Of a stretch of 9,775 nt of DNA, positions 1 to 8,086 are shown piece after piece. Every line of letters starts with the position of its first letter. Positions within the stretch are counted from its first letter, which is position 1. The notes beneath the pieces are model-generated. The model was not told the origin of the DNA, searched no databases, and saw only the letters and a program-made list of their open reading frames with translations. Origin of the DNA: Bacteroidales bacterium. Lineage in GTDB: Bacteria > Bacteroidota > Bacteroidia > Bacteroidales > VadinHA17. The position numbers and the translations under genes were made by a program. The stretch is from positions 1 through 9,775 of the forward strand of contig DAIDJT010000077.1 of NCBI GenBank assembly GCA_027451265.1. The letters run 5' to 3'.

Positions 1-1765
1 GAGAGACAAACAGGGGAACAGGATCAACGTGTCACTGATTGCCTCTTCGGTCATTTCAAACGATAAAACCTTTGCCTTCCTGGGTATCTACCGTGACATC
101 ACCAGGGAGATAAAGAGCAGGCTGATGCAGGAGATACAGTACAATATCTCTTCTGTTGCGTTGCAGGACTTTGATCTGATCAACATCTACCCTTCAATTG
201 TTAAGGAGATCGGCAAGCTGTGGAATGTAAACAACTTCTTTATAGCCCTTTACAACAGGGAAAAGGATACGCTGACTTTCCCGTTCTTTGCCGATGAGCG
301 TGACCACTTCCAGGAGACTGCTGCCAGGAACACGCTTACCGGATGGGTTATCAGGAACAATAAGGCTGTGCTGCTCGATGAGAATGACATCCTTATGATA
401 GAGAAAACCGGGGCTATCAGTCTTGTAGGCTCGCCATGCAAGATATGGATGGGGGTGCCGCTCAGGATGGATGACGAGGTTATCGGCGCCATCTGTCTTC
501 AGGACTACAAAAAGATAGATGCCTTCAACAATGATGATCTTCAGGTTTTTGAGTTCATTGCCAACCAGATAGTTCTGACGCTTCAGCGTCGCCGCATGCT
601 TGACAACCTGATCACTGCACGCAAGAGGGCTGAGGATGCTGCCTTCTCCAAGCAGCAGTTCATGTCAACCATGAGTCATGAGATACGCACACCTCTCAAC
701 GAGGTGATAGGCATTACAAATCTGCTGTTCCAGAGCAATCCGCGCGAAGACCAGATGGACTATATAAATACCCTGCGCTTTTCAGCCAACCACCTCCTTT
801 CTCTTGTCAATGACATACTTGACTACAACAAGATGGAGGCAGGTAAGATTGTCTTTGAAAAGACAGAGTTTGACCTGGCAAGCATGCTTGAAGACATCAG
901 GAGATCATACAGCCACAGGGCCCTGGAGAAGGGTATTTACTTCGACCTTGAAAAGAGCCCTGATCTTCCTGTCACACTCATTGGTGACCCGATAAGGCTT
1001 AACCAGATTCTTTCCAACCTGATGTCAAATGCCATGAAATTCACTTCGCGCGGAGGCGTGACGCTGAAGGCATCGGTCAGGGAACGCCTGGAGGGCAGGG
1101 CAGTCATCGAGTTCTCTGTTGCTGATACAGGCATCGGGATAGCACCCGAGAAACAGGAGGTTATCTTTGAAAGCTATGCCCAGGCATCAGCTGATACCAC
1201 ACGCAAGTATGGCGGGACAGGACTTGGCCTTGCAATCTGCAAGAGACTTGTTGACCTTCAGGGCGGAACCATCGGGGTAAGCAGCGAACCTGACAAAGGT
1301 TCGGTTTTCACATTCGCAATAGAATACAGCATGCCTGCCGCCGAACCAAAGGTTACAGAGCACGGCAGCGCATCCGACAGCATGAAGGCCCTTGCCGGTA
1401 AGAGAATTCTCGTTGCCGAAGACAATAAGATCAACTTCTTTGTGGCAAACAAATTCCTTGAGAGCTGGGGTGTGATTGTCACTCACGTGGAAAACGGAGC
1501 CCTGGCCCTTGAGGAGATCCGGAGGAAGGAGTTTGATCTCATCCTCATGGACCTCCACATGCCTGTAATGGACGGCATAGAAGCCACCAGGATCATAAGA
1601 GGCTCTGCTGACAGGAAGATAAGCCAGATACCGATTGTGGCGCTCACCGCAGCAGTGATGTCAGAGGCTCATGACAAGATAGAAAACCTGGCTATCAATG
1701 ACTACGTTCTGAAGCCATTCAAGCCCAGGGATTTGTATGACAGGATACTGAAGAATACAAGATAG
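1..1765 (+). CDS. Hybrid sensor histidine kinase (PAS-GAF-HisKA-HATPase-receiver), 5' partial
   Basis: This is the 3' part of a hybrid two-component kinase that autophosphorylates on His and passes phosphate to its own receiver. The frame is open from base 2, and the first codons read like the end of a PAS domain (INVSLIASS...FLGIYRDITREIK). The GTG at 29 is therefore an internal Val, and the true start lies left of the window. A GAF domain follows at about 170-590, then a short helical linker. The HisKA H-box MSHEIRTPLNEVIG has its phospho-acceptor His at 677-679. The HATPase domain shows the N-box (NQILSNLMSNAMKF), DTGIGI and GGTGLGLAI. The C-terminal receiver has the acidic pair in VAEDN (Asp at 1421-1423), the phospho-acceptor Asp in LMDLHMPVMDG at 1550-1552 and Lys in LKPF at 1712-1714, so all key residues are present. 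No membrane segment or DNA-binding output domain lies in the visible part. The ligand and the final output partner cannot be read from the sequence. Confidence 0.95.
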   Translation, partial: RDKQGNRINVSLIASSVISNDKTFAFLGIYRDITREIKSRLMQEIQYNISSVALQDFDLINIYPSIVKEIGKLWNVNNFFIALYNREKDTLTFPFFADERDHFQETAARNTLTGWVIRNNKAVLLDENDILMIEKTGAISLVGSPCKIWMGVPLRMDDEVIGAICLQDYKKIDAFNNDDLQVFEFIANQIVLTLQRRRMLDNLITARKRAEDAAFSKQQFMSTMSHEIRTPLNEVIGITNLLFQSNPREDQMDYINTLRFSANHLLSLVNDILDYNKMEAGKIVFEKTEFDLASMLEDIRRSYSHRALEKGIYFDLEKSPDLPVTLIGDPIRLNQILSNLMSNAMKFTSRGGVTLKASVRERLEGRAVIEFSVADTGIGIAPEKQEVIFESYAQASADTTRKYGGTGLGLAICKRLVDLQGGTIGVSSEPDKGSVFTFAIEYSMPAAEPKVTEHGSASDSMKALAGKRILVAEDNKINFFVANKFLESWGVIVTHVENGALALEEIRRKEFDLILMDLHMPVMDGIEATRIIRGSADRKISQIPIVALTAAVMSEAHDKIENLAINDYVLKPFKPRDLYDRILKNTR

Positions 1766-1786
1766 GCACCACACGGTCGTGCCTTT
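1764..1786. terminator. Possible weak terminator between convergent genes
   Basis: AGGCAC at 1764-1769 pairs with GTGCCT at 1779-1784, with two further possible pairs inside, followed by only three T. It overlaps the kinase stop codon and sits in the 26-bp gap between the convergent kinase and TPR genes, where a terminator is expected. The short T run makes the call weak. Confidence 0.3.
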
Positions 1787-1791
1787 GAATC

Positions 1792-3003
1792 TTACCTGAT
1801 GCAGTATCTGGCCAGGTAATCCGTTGCTTCCTTAACCCCCAGGCTTCTTGCCTTACGCAGGTAATAGCAGGCATCGTCACTCCTGCCGCTGTTGATCAGG
1901 GCAATTCCGAGATTCAGGTTCGCTGCCCCGTTGTATGGGTCAAGATCCAGGCTCATTGTGTAGTCGTCAGCAGCCCGGTCCCATGTCCGTGCTGCAAGCC
2001 AGGCATCACCCCGCAACCTGAAGGCAGACGCTTCGCCGGGGTGCTTGTCTACATTGTCATTCAGGTAAGGAAGCGCCTCGTAAATGGCACCCTCTTCGGC
2101 ATAGGTTCTACCAATCAGTCCCAGTGCATCAGTATTGTCCGGATCAATTTTAATGAACCTCTCCATCTCCTTCTTTGCTGCCTCCCTGTCACCTGATCTT
2201 AGAAGCATGCGTGCCTTTTTCAGCAGGAGACCGGGGTCAGGGTACCGGGAAGCAATAAGTCTGTCATAGATGGATGCAGCAGCGTAATAACTTTTCTCTC
2301 CCTCCCTGGCTTCAGCAAGGGTATAAAGCCAACCGGAGGGTGTATCGCTGCCGCGGTTGACAGCGTCAAGTATTTCCGCTGCCTCGCGGTACCTGCCGCT
2401 GCTCATCAGGATACGGGCGTTGCAGTACTCCGTGACAGGCAATCCGGGATATTGCAATGCCAGTGCGGCATATGCCTCCGCAGCCAGGTCATTGCGACCT
2501 GACTTCAGGTAATGGTCTATCTCCCAGCTTTTTCTCTCATATCCCCTGTACCAGTCTTTTTTCCACAGGGCTCTCCATTCGGGAGATGATGAAACAGGCT
2601 TGAATGAATCATCAAGTAAAATCTCGGGTTCGCTCTTCCTCTGCGCCGATTTAAGGTGAGCCTCAAGCAGTGATACCGCTGTTTTTGAATCGCCTTCTGC
2701 GGCAGCACACCTGGCCAGACCGTAGAGCCCGGATCCCTGGTGAAGACTCTCGGCTTTCATGAAATCTGTCCTTGCCTCCTTTATCATTGAGGCTTTCAGG
2801 TAAATATCACCTCTCGCTGCCAGCAGGGATGCATCGCCGTCTATCCCCCCGGTGCCTGCCAGGAGGGTGGCAGCCTCTGTGGCCTCTCCCCTGGAGGCGA
2901 GCTCCACTGCCCTGAGGAGAGTCTCATAGTCCGGCTGGCCCGATAATACCTGTGAAGCCAGCATAACCAACAGGCAGAAAAATATTTTTTTCATTGCTCT
3001 CAT
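1792..3003 (-). CDS. Exported tetratricopeptide-repeat protein
   Basis: This protein of 403 residues starts with a Lys-containing, hydrophobic signal peptide (KKIFFCLLVMLASQVLSG) whose likely cleavage falls before Gln-Pro-Asp. There is no lipobox Cys, so it is probably periplasmic or secreted rather than a lipoprotein. The remainder is helical TPR/SEL-like repeats. The clearest are in the last 130 residues, with the usual pattern of Ala/Gly/Tyr and a closing Asp-Pro (KIDPDN, DLDPYN). TPR proteins are scaffolds for protein-protein contacts; no enzymatic motif is seen. Its start ATG overlaps the stop of the upstream surface-protein gene in an ATGA (3000-3003), which implies translational coupling. 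An internal ATG at 2992-2994, just before the Lys-Lys of the signal peptide, is an alternative start. It is the last gene of the minus-strand run and may assist secretion or assembly of the preceding product, but that is inference. Confidence 0.88.
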   Translation of the reverse strand: MRAMKKIFFCLLVMLASQVLSGQPDYETLLRAVELASRGEATEAATLLAGTGGIDGDASLLAARGDIYLKASMIKEARTDFMKAESLHQGSGLYGLARCAAAEGDSKTAVSLLEAHLKSAQRKSEPEILLDDSFKPVSSSPEWRALWKKDWYRGYERKSWEIDHYLKSGRNDLAAEAYAALALQYPGLPVTEYCNARILMSSGRYREAAEILDAVNRGSDTPSGWLYTLAEAREGEKSYYAAASIYDRLIASRYPDPGLLLKKARMLLRSGDREAAKKEMERFIKIDPDNTDALGLIGRTYAEEGAIYEALPYLNDNVDKHPGEASAFRLRGDAWLAARTWDRAADDYTMSLDLDPYNGAANLNLGIALINSGRSDDACYYLRKARSLGVKEATDYLARYCIR

Positions 3004-5621
3004 TTTTTTCCTTCAATAACTCCGGGGCCTGCTCCCTTTTCGGCAAAGACATGGATAAAGCCGCTCAGGTGGAACTGTTCCAACCCGCTGATTCTTCTTT
3101 CAAATACTTCACAGTCATAATAGTAGACTCCGGTTGGCACAACTTTACCCTTGTAAGTTCCATCCCAGTTCAGCCTGGGCTCCTGCGTGCTGAACACCAT
3201 GACGCCGGCCCTGTTGAAGAGCCTGAACTCTACCTTTTCAACCAGAGCTGACGTCTTTGCCAGCAGCCAGTCATTGACATCGTCGCCATTCGGGGTAAAA
3301 ACGTTTGGAATCTCGTAGAAGTTGCAGGAGTCAACGCAGACCATGACAGACAGCGGGCTCTCATTTCCTATCGCGTCAAAGGTTGAAATGGCATAGCATC
3401 CTGCCACATAATCAGGAAGGGAATGGACGTACTTCCTGACGTCGCTGTCATTAATGGTTGTGAGGAGCGCGAGATCCTCCTCGGAAGTCTGCTTGTAATA
3501 CAGTTTGTATCCGGCCACGTCAGCAATGCAGAGGGGGTCTTCAAACGTCCACCTTACAGTATTGTAAAGGCTGTCACACTGCGATGAGACCGTCAGGGCA
3601 GGCGTGCACGGCGGCTCATTGTCAACCGGCACCGCGCAGGTGCGCTGTGAAAAGTTCACAAGGTTTTTGGGCGTGCCGGTTCCCTGGTATCCGCCCGAGG
3701 AGACTACATAATAGCAGTATTCGTTGCCATTCACAAGATCAGGGTCAGTAAATGTGAGCTGGTTGGTTGATCCTACAGGCTGCCATGTTGAGCCGTTGAA
3801 CCGGTAAAAGTCATAGGAAGTGTTGATCCATGGCACATTGCGTGTCATGACAAAGCGAACCTTCCTGTCGCCCGGCAGGGCAGTAAGGAAAAGTGTTGAG
3901 GCAATTCCTGGGTCACCTATCAGGAACCGGTTTCCGGGAGCATTGTTATAGAGCTCTATCTTGTAAACCCATCCCTTGTCAAGTGTGTTGATCAGGGTGT
4001 CAATGTAGACCGTATCATTCAGGTCCGATGTCGGAAGGGTATTTATCAGCTGCCACGAGGTCCCTGCGATTCCTTCTGCACGGTAGATGAGATATTCGTA
4101 GGGGCCGTTTGCAGGTATTGTATCAAGACGGTGCGGTTTCTGCCAGGCAAGCATCAGGGAGCCGTTCACCGGGTGGGTGTTGCGGATTGAGACGTTCGTT
4201 ATAAGAGGAATACCGGTGATAAGTGAGGTGACTATTTCATTTGAGGGTTTGCTTTCTGTGCCGTTGGGATACACTGCCACGACCCTGTAGGCATATTCGG
4301 TACCCGCCTCGAGGGTGTTGTCGGTATCGGTGAAGCTGATGGCACCGAATCCGCCAACATAACCCACCTTGACGAAACCTGCAGATGGGGGAATCCCGTC
4401 ATAGCATGTATCCGGTGACAGGGTGGAGGCCCCCTCGCGCCTGTAGATGCTGAATCCGGCTATCTTGTCAGTAACATAGCCCGCCCATGAAAGGTTAACC
4501 ACCTTTCCCTGGGGCACAGCTGACAGAAGGGTCGGTGACGGACCCAGCACCTTGATGCTCATATTGTCAATATCAACCAGCTGAAGCTCACGGTTGGAGT
4601 CTTCCGCCTTAATGATTATATCATAGGGCTGATGCCTCACCACGGTGTGGCATGGAGTCCAGCTCAGCCTTGCCGTTGTCTGTCCGGCGACACGGGAAAG
4701 AGTAGTAAAAGTGGCAGGACAGTCAGTTGCAGTAAAAATACCCGAAGTTGCAAGGAGGGTCACCGAGTCGAGGTCGGCGTCAGTTGCCCTGATGTCAAGG
4801 GTAACCGGTTCGCCTGCCTCTACGCAGAGGTCTGGCAGCGGTGAAGTCACGGGAGGCTTGTTGTCTGTCTCGTAAACTTCAATCTGCATATCTCGTACCA
4901 CCACTCCTATCTTGATGCCTGCACGCCATTCCTGTATCTCCATGGCAACATTGTAAATGCCTATGGCAGTTGGTGCGTCCCATACAAGGTCTCCAGAGAT
5001 GGAATCAACATAGAATTTGCGTGATGCGGGAGGCAGGGTATAATTCTGAATTTGCTTGCCATCCTCCCTTGTACAGACGGTGAGCTTATACGACAGGCTG
5101 TCGCCGTCAGGGTCAAAGGCAGCAGGGTTGTGGATGAAGATCTGTCCCAGGGCAGCCTTGTCATACGGTGGATTCAGCAGGACGGGAGTGCTGTTCCTGC
5201 CAACGGCAGTATTCACTATGAGGATCGTTGAAATTGAGAAAACGACATTGACCGAGTTGGGAATGTTTACAACCCCGAAGTTGCGGTTCGGGTCCTGCAC
5301 CACAATCCTGTAGACTCCTGGTCCGGGGTACGTATGCTGGGCTACATATACGTTCTTCTTGTAGTTGTTAGGAAGGATTGTCTCCGATATCCTTGCCACG
5401 TTGGTTATCGAGTTGTCACCCCACTCAACGTCAAGAGCAGGCCTGTCGGCCTTGCTGAGGGTATAGGTAAAAGTGGTCACCGTCACTTCAAAGGTGAGGT
5501 CTGACAACTGTTTATAGGTAATCTCCCCTGCCCGGTTATGGGTGGCCGTTGCAACGGAGGTCACAGCCAGCAGCAGTGACAGTGCACTTAAAATTCGTCT
5601 TCTCATCTCTCTCCCTTTCAT
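3000..5621 (-). CDS. Secreted multidomain protein with type IX secretion (gliding-motility-type) C-terminal domain
   Basis: An 873-residue surface or secreted protein. The signal peptide MRRRILSALSLLLAVTSVATA would be cleaved before THNRAGEITY. Next come a PKD-like N-terminal region (about 22-150), two Ig/cadherin-like stretches (AFDPDGDSLSYKL near 165 and a second from about 255 to 360) and several fibronectin type III-like domains (about 365-765). Residues 769-860 form the CHU_C/TIGR04131-type domain: PNVFTPNGDDVND, then FRLFNRAGVMVF, NWDG and PTGVYYYDC. In Bacteroidota this domain routes proteins through the type IX secretion system (type B substrates). I recognise the whole architecture as a widespread but functionally uncharacterised Bacteroidota family. 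The annotated ATG overlaps the stop of the upstream gene (ATGA, 5618-5621). A second ATG at 5604-5606 directly follows GGGAGAGAG and directly precedes MRRR, and may be the real start. A 14-residue tail rich in Gly, Lys and Glu follows the sorting domain. No catalytic motif is visible; adhesion or matrix roles are guesses. Confidence 0.92.
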   Translation of the reverse strand: MKGREMRRRILSALSLLLAVTSVATATHNRAGEITYKQLSDLTFEVTVTTFTYTLSKADRPALDVEWGDNSITNVARISETILPNNYKKNVYVAQHTYPGPGVYRIVVQDPNRNFGVVNIPNSVNVVFSISTILIVNTAVGRNSTPVLLNPPYDKAALGQIFIHNPAAFDPDGDSLSYKLTVCTREDGKQIQNYTLPPASRKFYVDSISGDLVWDAPTAIGIYNVAMEIQEWRAGIKIGVVVRDMQIEVYETDNKPPVTSPLPDLCVEAGEPVTLDIRATDADLDSVTLLATSGIFTATDCPATFTTLSRVAGQTTARLSWTPCHTVVRHQPYDIIIKAEDSNRELQLVDIDNMSIKVLGPSPTLLSAVPQGKVVNLSWAGYVTDKIAGFSIYRREGASTLSPDTCYDGIPPSAGFVKVGYVGGFGAISFTDTDNTLEAGTEYAYRVVAVYPNGTESKPSNEIVTSLITGIPLITNVSIRNTHPVNGSLMLAWQKPHRLDTIPANGPYEYLIYRAEGIAGTSWQLINTLPTSDLNDTVYIDTLINTLDKGWVYKIELYNNAPGNRFLIGDPGIASTLFLTALPGDRKVRFVMTRNVPWINTSYDFYRFNGSTWQPVGSTNQLTFTDPDLVNGNEYCYYVVSSGGYQGTGTPKNLVNFSQRTCAVPVDNEPPCTPALTVSSQCDSLYNTVRWTFEDPLCIADVAGYKLYYKQTSEEDLALLTTINDSDVRKYVHSLPDYVAGCYAISTFDAIGNESPLSVMVCVDSCNFYEIPNVFTPNGDDVNDWLLAKTSALVEKVEFRLFNRAGVMVFSTQEPRLNWDGTYKGKVVPTGVYYYDCEVFERRISGLEQFHLSGFIHVFAEKGAGPGVIEGKK

Positions 5622-6079
5622 TTTACCTGGTAGCTCTTCATTGTATCCGTTACTGTGAACCTGTAGCCCTCCTCCAAGCCGTCAAAACTGAAGAGGAGCA
5701 TGTTTGCCTGGTCTTCATAGAGCCGTGTCATGATGCGGTTCATTACTGTGATGCTGCTGACCCCTTTCTTCCCCTTTGCCTGCAATGCGAACCTGTGTTC
5801 CAGGCCGTCAATGCCGGCAGAAATCAGCTTCAGCTGCACCGGTTTTCCGTTTTCCAATATCATCACCCTGTCAGCAAGATATGCTGAGTACATCTCGTCG
5901 GTACTGCCGGTTATCTGTTCACCGTTACGCAGCCCCAGTTTCATGTCAGACTCCAGGTCATCACTCCAGATCTTAACAAAGACTGACCACACCCGGTTCA
6001 CCCTGTCATAGTCAATCCCTGTCAGTGATACATGAACAGGGTGGACCAGGAGCAGGATTGTGAGTGCTATTGTTTTCAT
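5618..6079 (-). CDS. DUF6702-like exported protein
   Basis: A protein of 153 residues with a short hydrophobic leader (KTIALTILLLV) followed directly by HPVHVSLTGIDYD. That junction is what I recall as the hallmark of the DUF6702 family of small Bacteroidota proteins (His-Pro, then alternating hydrophobics, then an Asp/Tyr-rich strand and a VKIWSDDLE segment). The rest alternates short beta-like strands, consistent with a single beta-rich periplasmic domain. No Cys is present after the leader and no catalytic motif is visible. The family has no function known to me. It begins 28 bp after the pyk stop, with no in-frame upstream start in the gap. Its stop overlaps the start of the large type IX substrate gene by four bases (ATGA), so the two are probably translationally coupled. 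The family assignment rests on recognition and needs a profile search; the existence of the gene is secure from coupling and leader. Confidence 0.8.
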   Translation of the reverse strand: MKTIALTILLLVHPVHVSLTGIDYDRVNRVWSVFVKIWSDDLESDMKLGLRNGEQITGSTDEMYSAYLADRVMILENGKPVQLKLISAGIDGLEHRFALQAKGKKGVSSITVMNRIMTRLYEDQANMLLFSFDGLEEGYRFTVTDTMKSYQVK

Positions 6080-6107
6080 ACCGGCACGGTACTTATTGCA
6101 GCAAAAA

Positions 6108-7565
6108 TCACGCCATCAGGTCCTCATCCGTCACTCCTGCCCTCTCCCTTAGATAGTCAACCGTTCCCACCTCAATGAATGAGAAGCCTGCACCCCTGGA
6201 GAAGTTGCCGGCGAGGACCACAACTATATCACTGTCCTTCAGGGTGTACTTTTTAAGCAACTCCCTTATTGAGACATGAATAAACTCATCAACTGTCATC
6301 TTCTTTTCAATATAGATGGGGATAACACCGTAAGAAAGAGCCAGTTCCCTCATTGTACGGTGTGAGTAGCAATGGGCTATTACCGGGTTAATGCCGCGGA
6401 ATGCTGCCATGTTCCTGATGGCTGTTCCGTTTACCGTGTCAGCCAGGATGGCTTTTGCCTTAATTCTTATTGCAGTTTTCACAGCCACCTTTGCCAGGTA
6501 GGCAGATACAAGCCCGCTAAGTGTCCCTGCAGGCATCTCAATATACTGGTCCTTTTCCTTCTCTGTCTCGGCAGCAATGCGTGTCATTGTCCTGACAGCC
6601 TCCACCGGGTACCTGCCGGCGGCAGTCTCCCCGCTCAGCATCAGTGCATCAGTCTGGCTGTAGACGGCATTGGCCACATCGCTCACTTCCGCTCTTGTGG
6701 GTCTGGGGTTCTGGATCATCGAATGAAGCATCTGCGTTGCCACTATAACCGGTTTGCGCTTCTCAATGCATCTGGCAATAATGTTGCGCTGTATTCCCGG
6801 GATACGCTCAAACGGAACCTCAATTGCAAGATCTCCCCTGGCTACCATTATCCCGTAAGAGTGATCCATTATCTCCTCAAGGTTGTCAACACCCTGCTGG
6901 TTCTCAATCTTGGCAATGATTTTTATCGGGCTCGACCGTTTGTCAAGGAGACGCTGAACTGCCAGAATATCCTCCTTTGACCTGACAAACGAATGTGCAA
7001 TAAATTCAATGTCAAGCTCAACGGCAAGGTCAATAAACCCAAGGTCACGCTCGCTGACCGAGGGGAGGTTAATCCTTACCTGTGGTATATTGACAGTCTT
7101 TCTTGAGCCGAGGGTACCGTCATTCTCTATCCTTCCGCTAAGGGTTTTCCCCTCCTTTCCGGTTATTTTGATTTCCAGCTCGCCGTCATCAATGAGAATA
7201 ACGGCCCCCTCCGGAACGTATTTTGATATATCACAGTAGTTTACATTGATCACCTCATGGGTGGTCGCTGCGGCGGAGTTTCCTCCGATTTTTACTGTTT
7301 CGCCCTTGAGGAATTCTACGGGCTGATCACATGAAGTGGTTCTGATCTCAGGTCCCTTGGTATCAAGAAGTATGGCAATATGGTCTGATATGCTCCTGAC
7401 ATTGCCAACAATCTTTCTGACACCCTCGGTATCGAGATGGGCGGAATTGACCCTGACGACGTCCATCCCTGCTTCATGGAGTCTGCGAAGGAATGACGGT
7501 TCGCAGTTCCTGTCGGAGATGGTTGCTACAATCTTGGTTCGCTTCTTCAGAAAGCTCTTTGCCAT
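6108..7565 (-). CDS. pyk: Pyruvate kinase
   Basis: Cytosolic glycolytic enzyme that converts PEP and ADP to pyruvate and ATP; 485 residues from the chosen start. Visible motifs: TKIVATISD at the N-terminus, LLDTKGPEIRT (Asp68, Thr69), the B domain at about 72-168, IIAKIEN with catalytic Lys219 and metal-binding Glu221, ARGDLAIEV with Asp245, ATQML with Thr277, and SGETAAGRYPVEAV. The start at 7563-7565 (MAKSFLKKRTK) is preferred over an in-frame one at 7625, because the longer form adds 20 unlike residues and overlaps aroQ by 53 bp. The aroQ stop lies 7 bp upstream of this start, so the two are probably cotranscribed. The usual RLNFSHG is here RVNSAHL (Arg38, Asn40), so the Ser that contributes to the K+ site in well-studied enzymes is Ala. 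I recall this as common in Bacteroides-type enzymes. GDLGVEIP is GDLAIEVP. The enzyme otherwise looks intact. Confidence 0.97.
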   Translation of the reverse strand: MAKSFLKKRTKIVATISDRNCEPSFLRRLHEAGMDVVRVNSAHLDTEGVRKIVGNVRSISDHIAILLDTKGPEIRTTSCDQPVEFLKGETVKIGGNSAAATTHEVINVNYCDISKYVPEGAVILIDDGELEIKITGKEGKTLSGRIENDGTLGSRKTVNIPQVRINLPSVSERDLGFIDLAVELDIEFIAHSFVRSKEDILAVQRLLDKRSSPIKIIAKIENQQGVDNLEEIMDHSYGIMVARGDLAIEVPFERIPGIQRNIIARCIEKRKPVIVATQMLHSMIQNPRPTRAEVSDVANAVYSQTDALMLSGETAAGRYPVEAVRTMTRIAAETEKEKDQYIEMPAGTLSGLVSAYLAKVAVKTAIRIKAKAILADTVNGTAIRNMAAFRGINPVIAHCYSHRTMRELALSYGVIPIYIEKKMTVDEFIHVSIRELLKKYTLKDSDIVVVLAGNFSRGAGFSFIEVGTVDYLRERAGVTDEDLMA

Positions 7566-7572
7566 AGTCCGG

Positions 7573-8001
7573 TTATTTGTCTTGAATTTCAAGCAGAGCC
7601 TCCACTGCCAGCCTGTAACCGTCAATGCCCAGGCCCATGATGGTCCCGCGGCAGTATCGCCCTGTCAGACTTGTATGGCGGAACTCTTCCCTTGAGATGA
7701 GGTTTGAAATATGCACTTCAATCACCGGTACGCCGGTTGCAGCAATGGCATCAGCGATGGCTACGGAGGTGTGGGTATATCCGCCTGGATTTATGACCAT
7801 GCCGTCAGAACTGCTGCCTGCTTCCTGGATTATGCTTACCAACTCTCCCTCGATGTTTGACTGGGAGTATCTGAAAGTGACCTGTGGATAACGCTGCCTG
7901 AGGGCATCAAACACCTTGTCAAATCCCTGGTCTCCGTAGATGGCCGGCTCCCTCCTTCCGAGAAGGTTAAGATTGGGCCCGTTTATTATTGCTATCTTCA
8001 T
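7573..8001 (-). CDS. aroQ: Type II 3-dehydroquinate dehydratase
   Basis: Cytosolic shikimate-pathway enzyme that dehydrates 3-dehydroquinate to 3-dehydroshikimate; type II enzymes form dodecamers. At 142 residues it has the usual family length. It starts MKIAIINGPNLNLLGRREPAIYG, with Arg17 and catalytic Tyr22. It also shows SNIEGELV, INPGGYTHTS (Asn71) and VIEVHISN (Glu95, catalytic His97), then REEFRHTS (Arg108). The start at 7999-8001 is family-typical; the frame can be extended to a TTG at 8106, but those 35 extra residues are unlike the family and would remove the divergent promoter region. A purine stretch AAAGAGGAA abuts the ATG, which is too close for a classical ribosome-binding site. 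It is the first gene of the minus-strand run, 7 bp ahead of pyk, and divergent from xerD. Confidence 0.97.
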   Translation of the reverse strand: MKIAIINGPNLNLLGRREPAIYGDQGFDKVFDALRQRYPQVTFRYSQSNIEGELVSIIQEAGSSSDGMVINPGGYTHTSVAIADAIAATGVPVIEVHISNLISREEFRHTSLTGRYCRGTIMGLGIDGYRLAVEALLEIQDK

Positions 8002-8036
8002 TTCCTCTTTAGGGCGTATGGCTGATGCCAACAGTA

Positions 8037-8044
8037 CAAAAATA
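8037..8044 (-). promoter_or_regulatory. aroQ: Candidate -7 element for aroQ-pyk
   Basis: Read on the minus strand this is TATTTTTG, a match to the Bacteroidota -7 consensus TAnnTTTG. It would place transcription start roughly 30 bases before the aroQ ATG. No clear TTG element is seen about 19 bases further upstream, so the call rests on one half of the promoter. Confidence 0.45.
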
Positions 8045-8067
8045 AAGAATTGAGCGGATTTTAGACG

Positions 8068-8082
8068 GTTATAAGATATAAC
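8068..8082. promoter_or_regulatory. Perfect inverted repeat GTTATA-AGA-TATAAC, possible operator
   Basis: Six-base arms (8068-8073 and 8077-8082) are exact reverse complements around a 3-base centre. The right arm overlaps the candidate xerD -7 element at 8079-8086, the place where a repressor would block transcription. No regulator gene lies next to it. A chance AT-rich palindrome is possible. Confidence 0.35.
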
Positions 8083-8086
8083 TTTG
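8079..8086 (+). promoter_or_regulatory. xerD: Candidate -7 element for xerD
   Basis: TAACTTTG matches TAnnTTTG and lies 19 bp before the xerD ATG, giving a leader of only about a dozen bases. No convincing TTG element is found at the usual spacing; the nearest TTG (8050-8052) is too far upstream. Confidence 0.45.

Noticed and set aside
29..31. GTG as start codon of the histidine kinase
   Set aside because: The frame is open to the left edge and the preceding codons continue a PAS-domain ending, so the GTG is an internal Val.
1187..1558. 123-codon open frame antisense to the histidine kinase
   Set aside because: It is a shadow of the HATPase/receiver coding region with no family resemblance.
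6372..6980. 202-codon open frame antisense to pyk
   Set aside because: It lies wholly inside a well-supported pyruvate kinase gene, has Cys/His-rich shadow composition and no recognisable domain.
7566..7625. Longer pyruvate kinase with a start at 7625
   Set aside because: The extra 20 residues do not resemble the family and would overlap aroQ by 53 bp; the ATG at 7563-7565 fits homologues.
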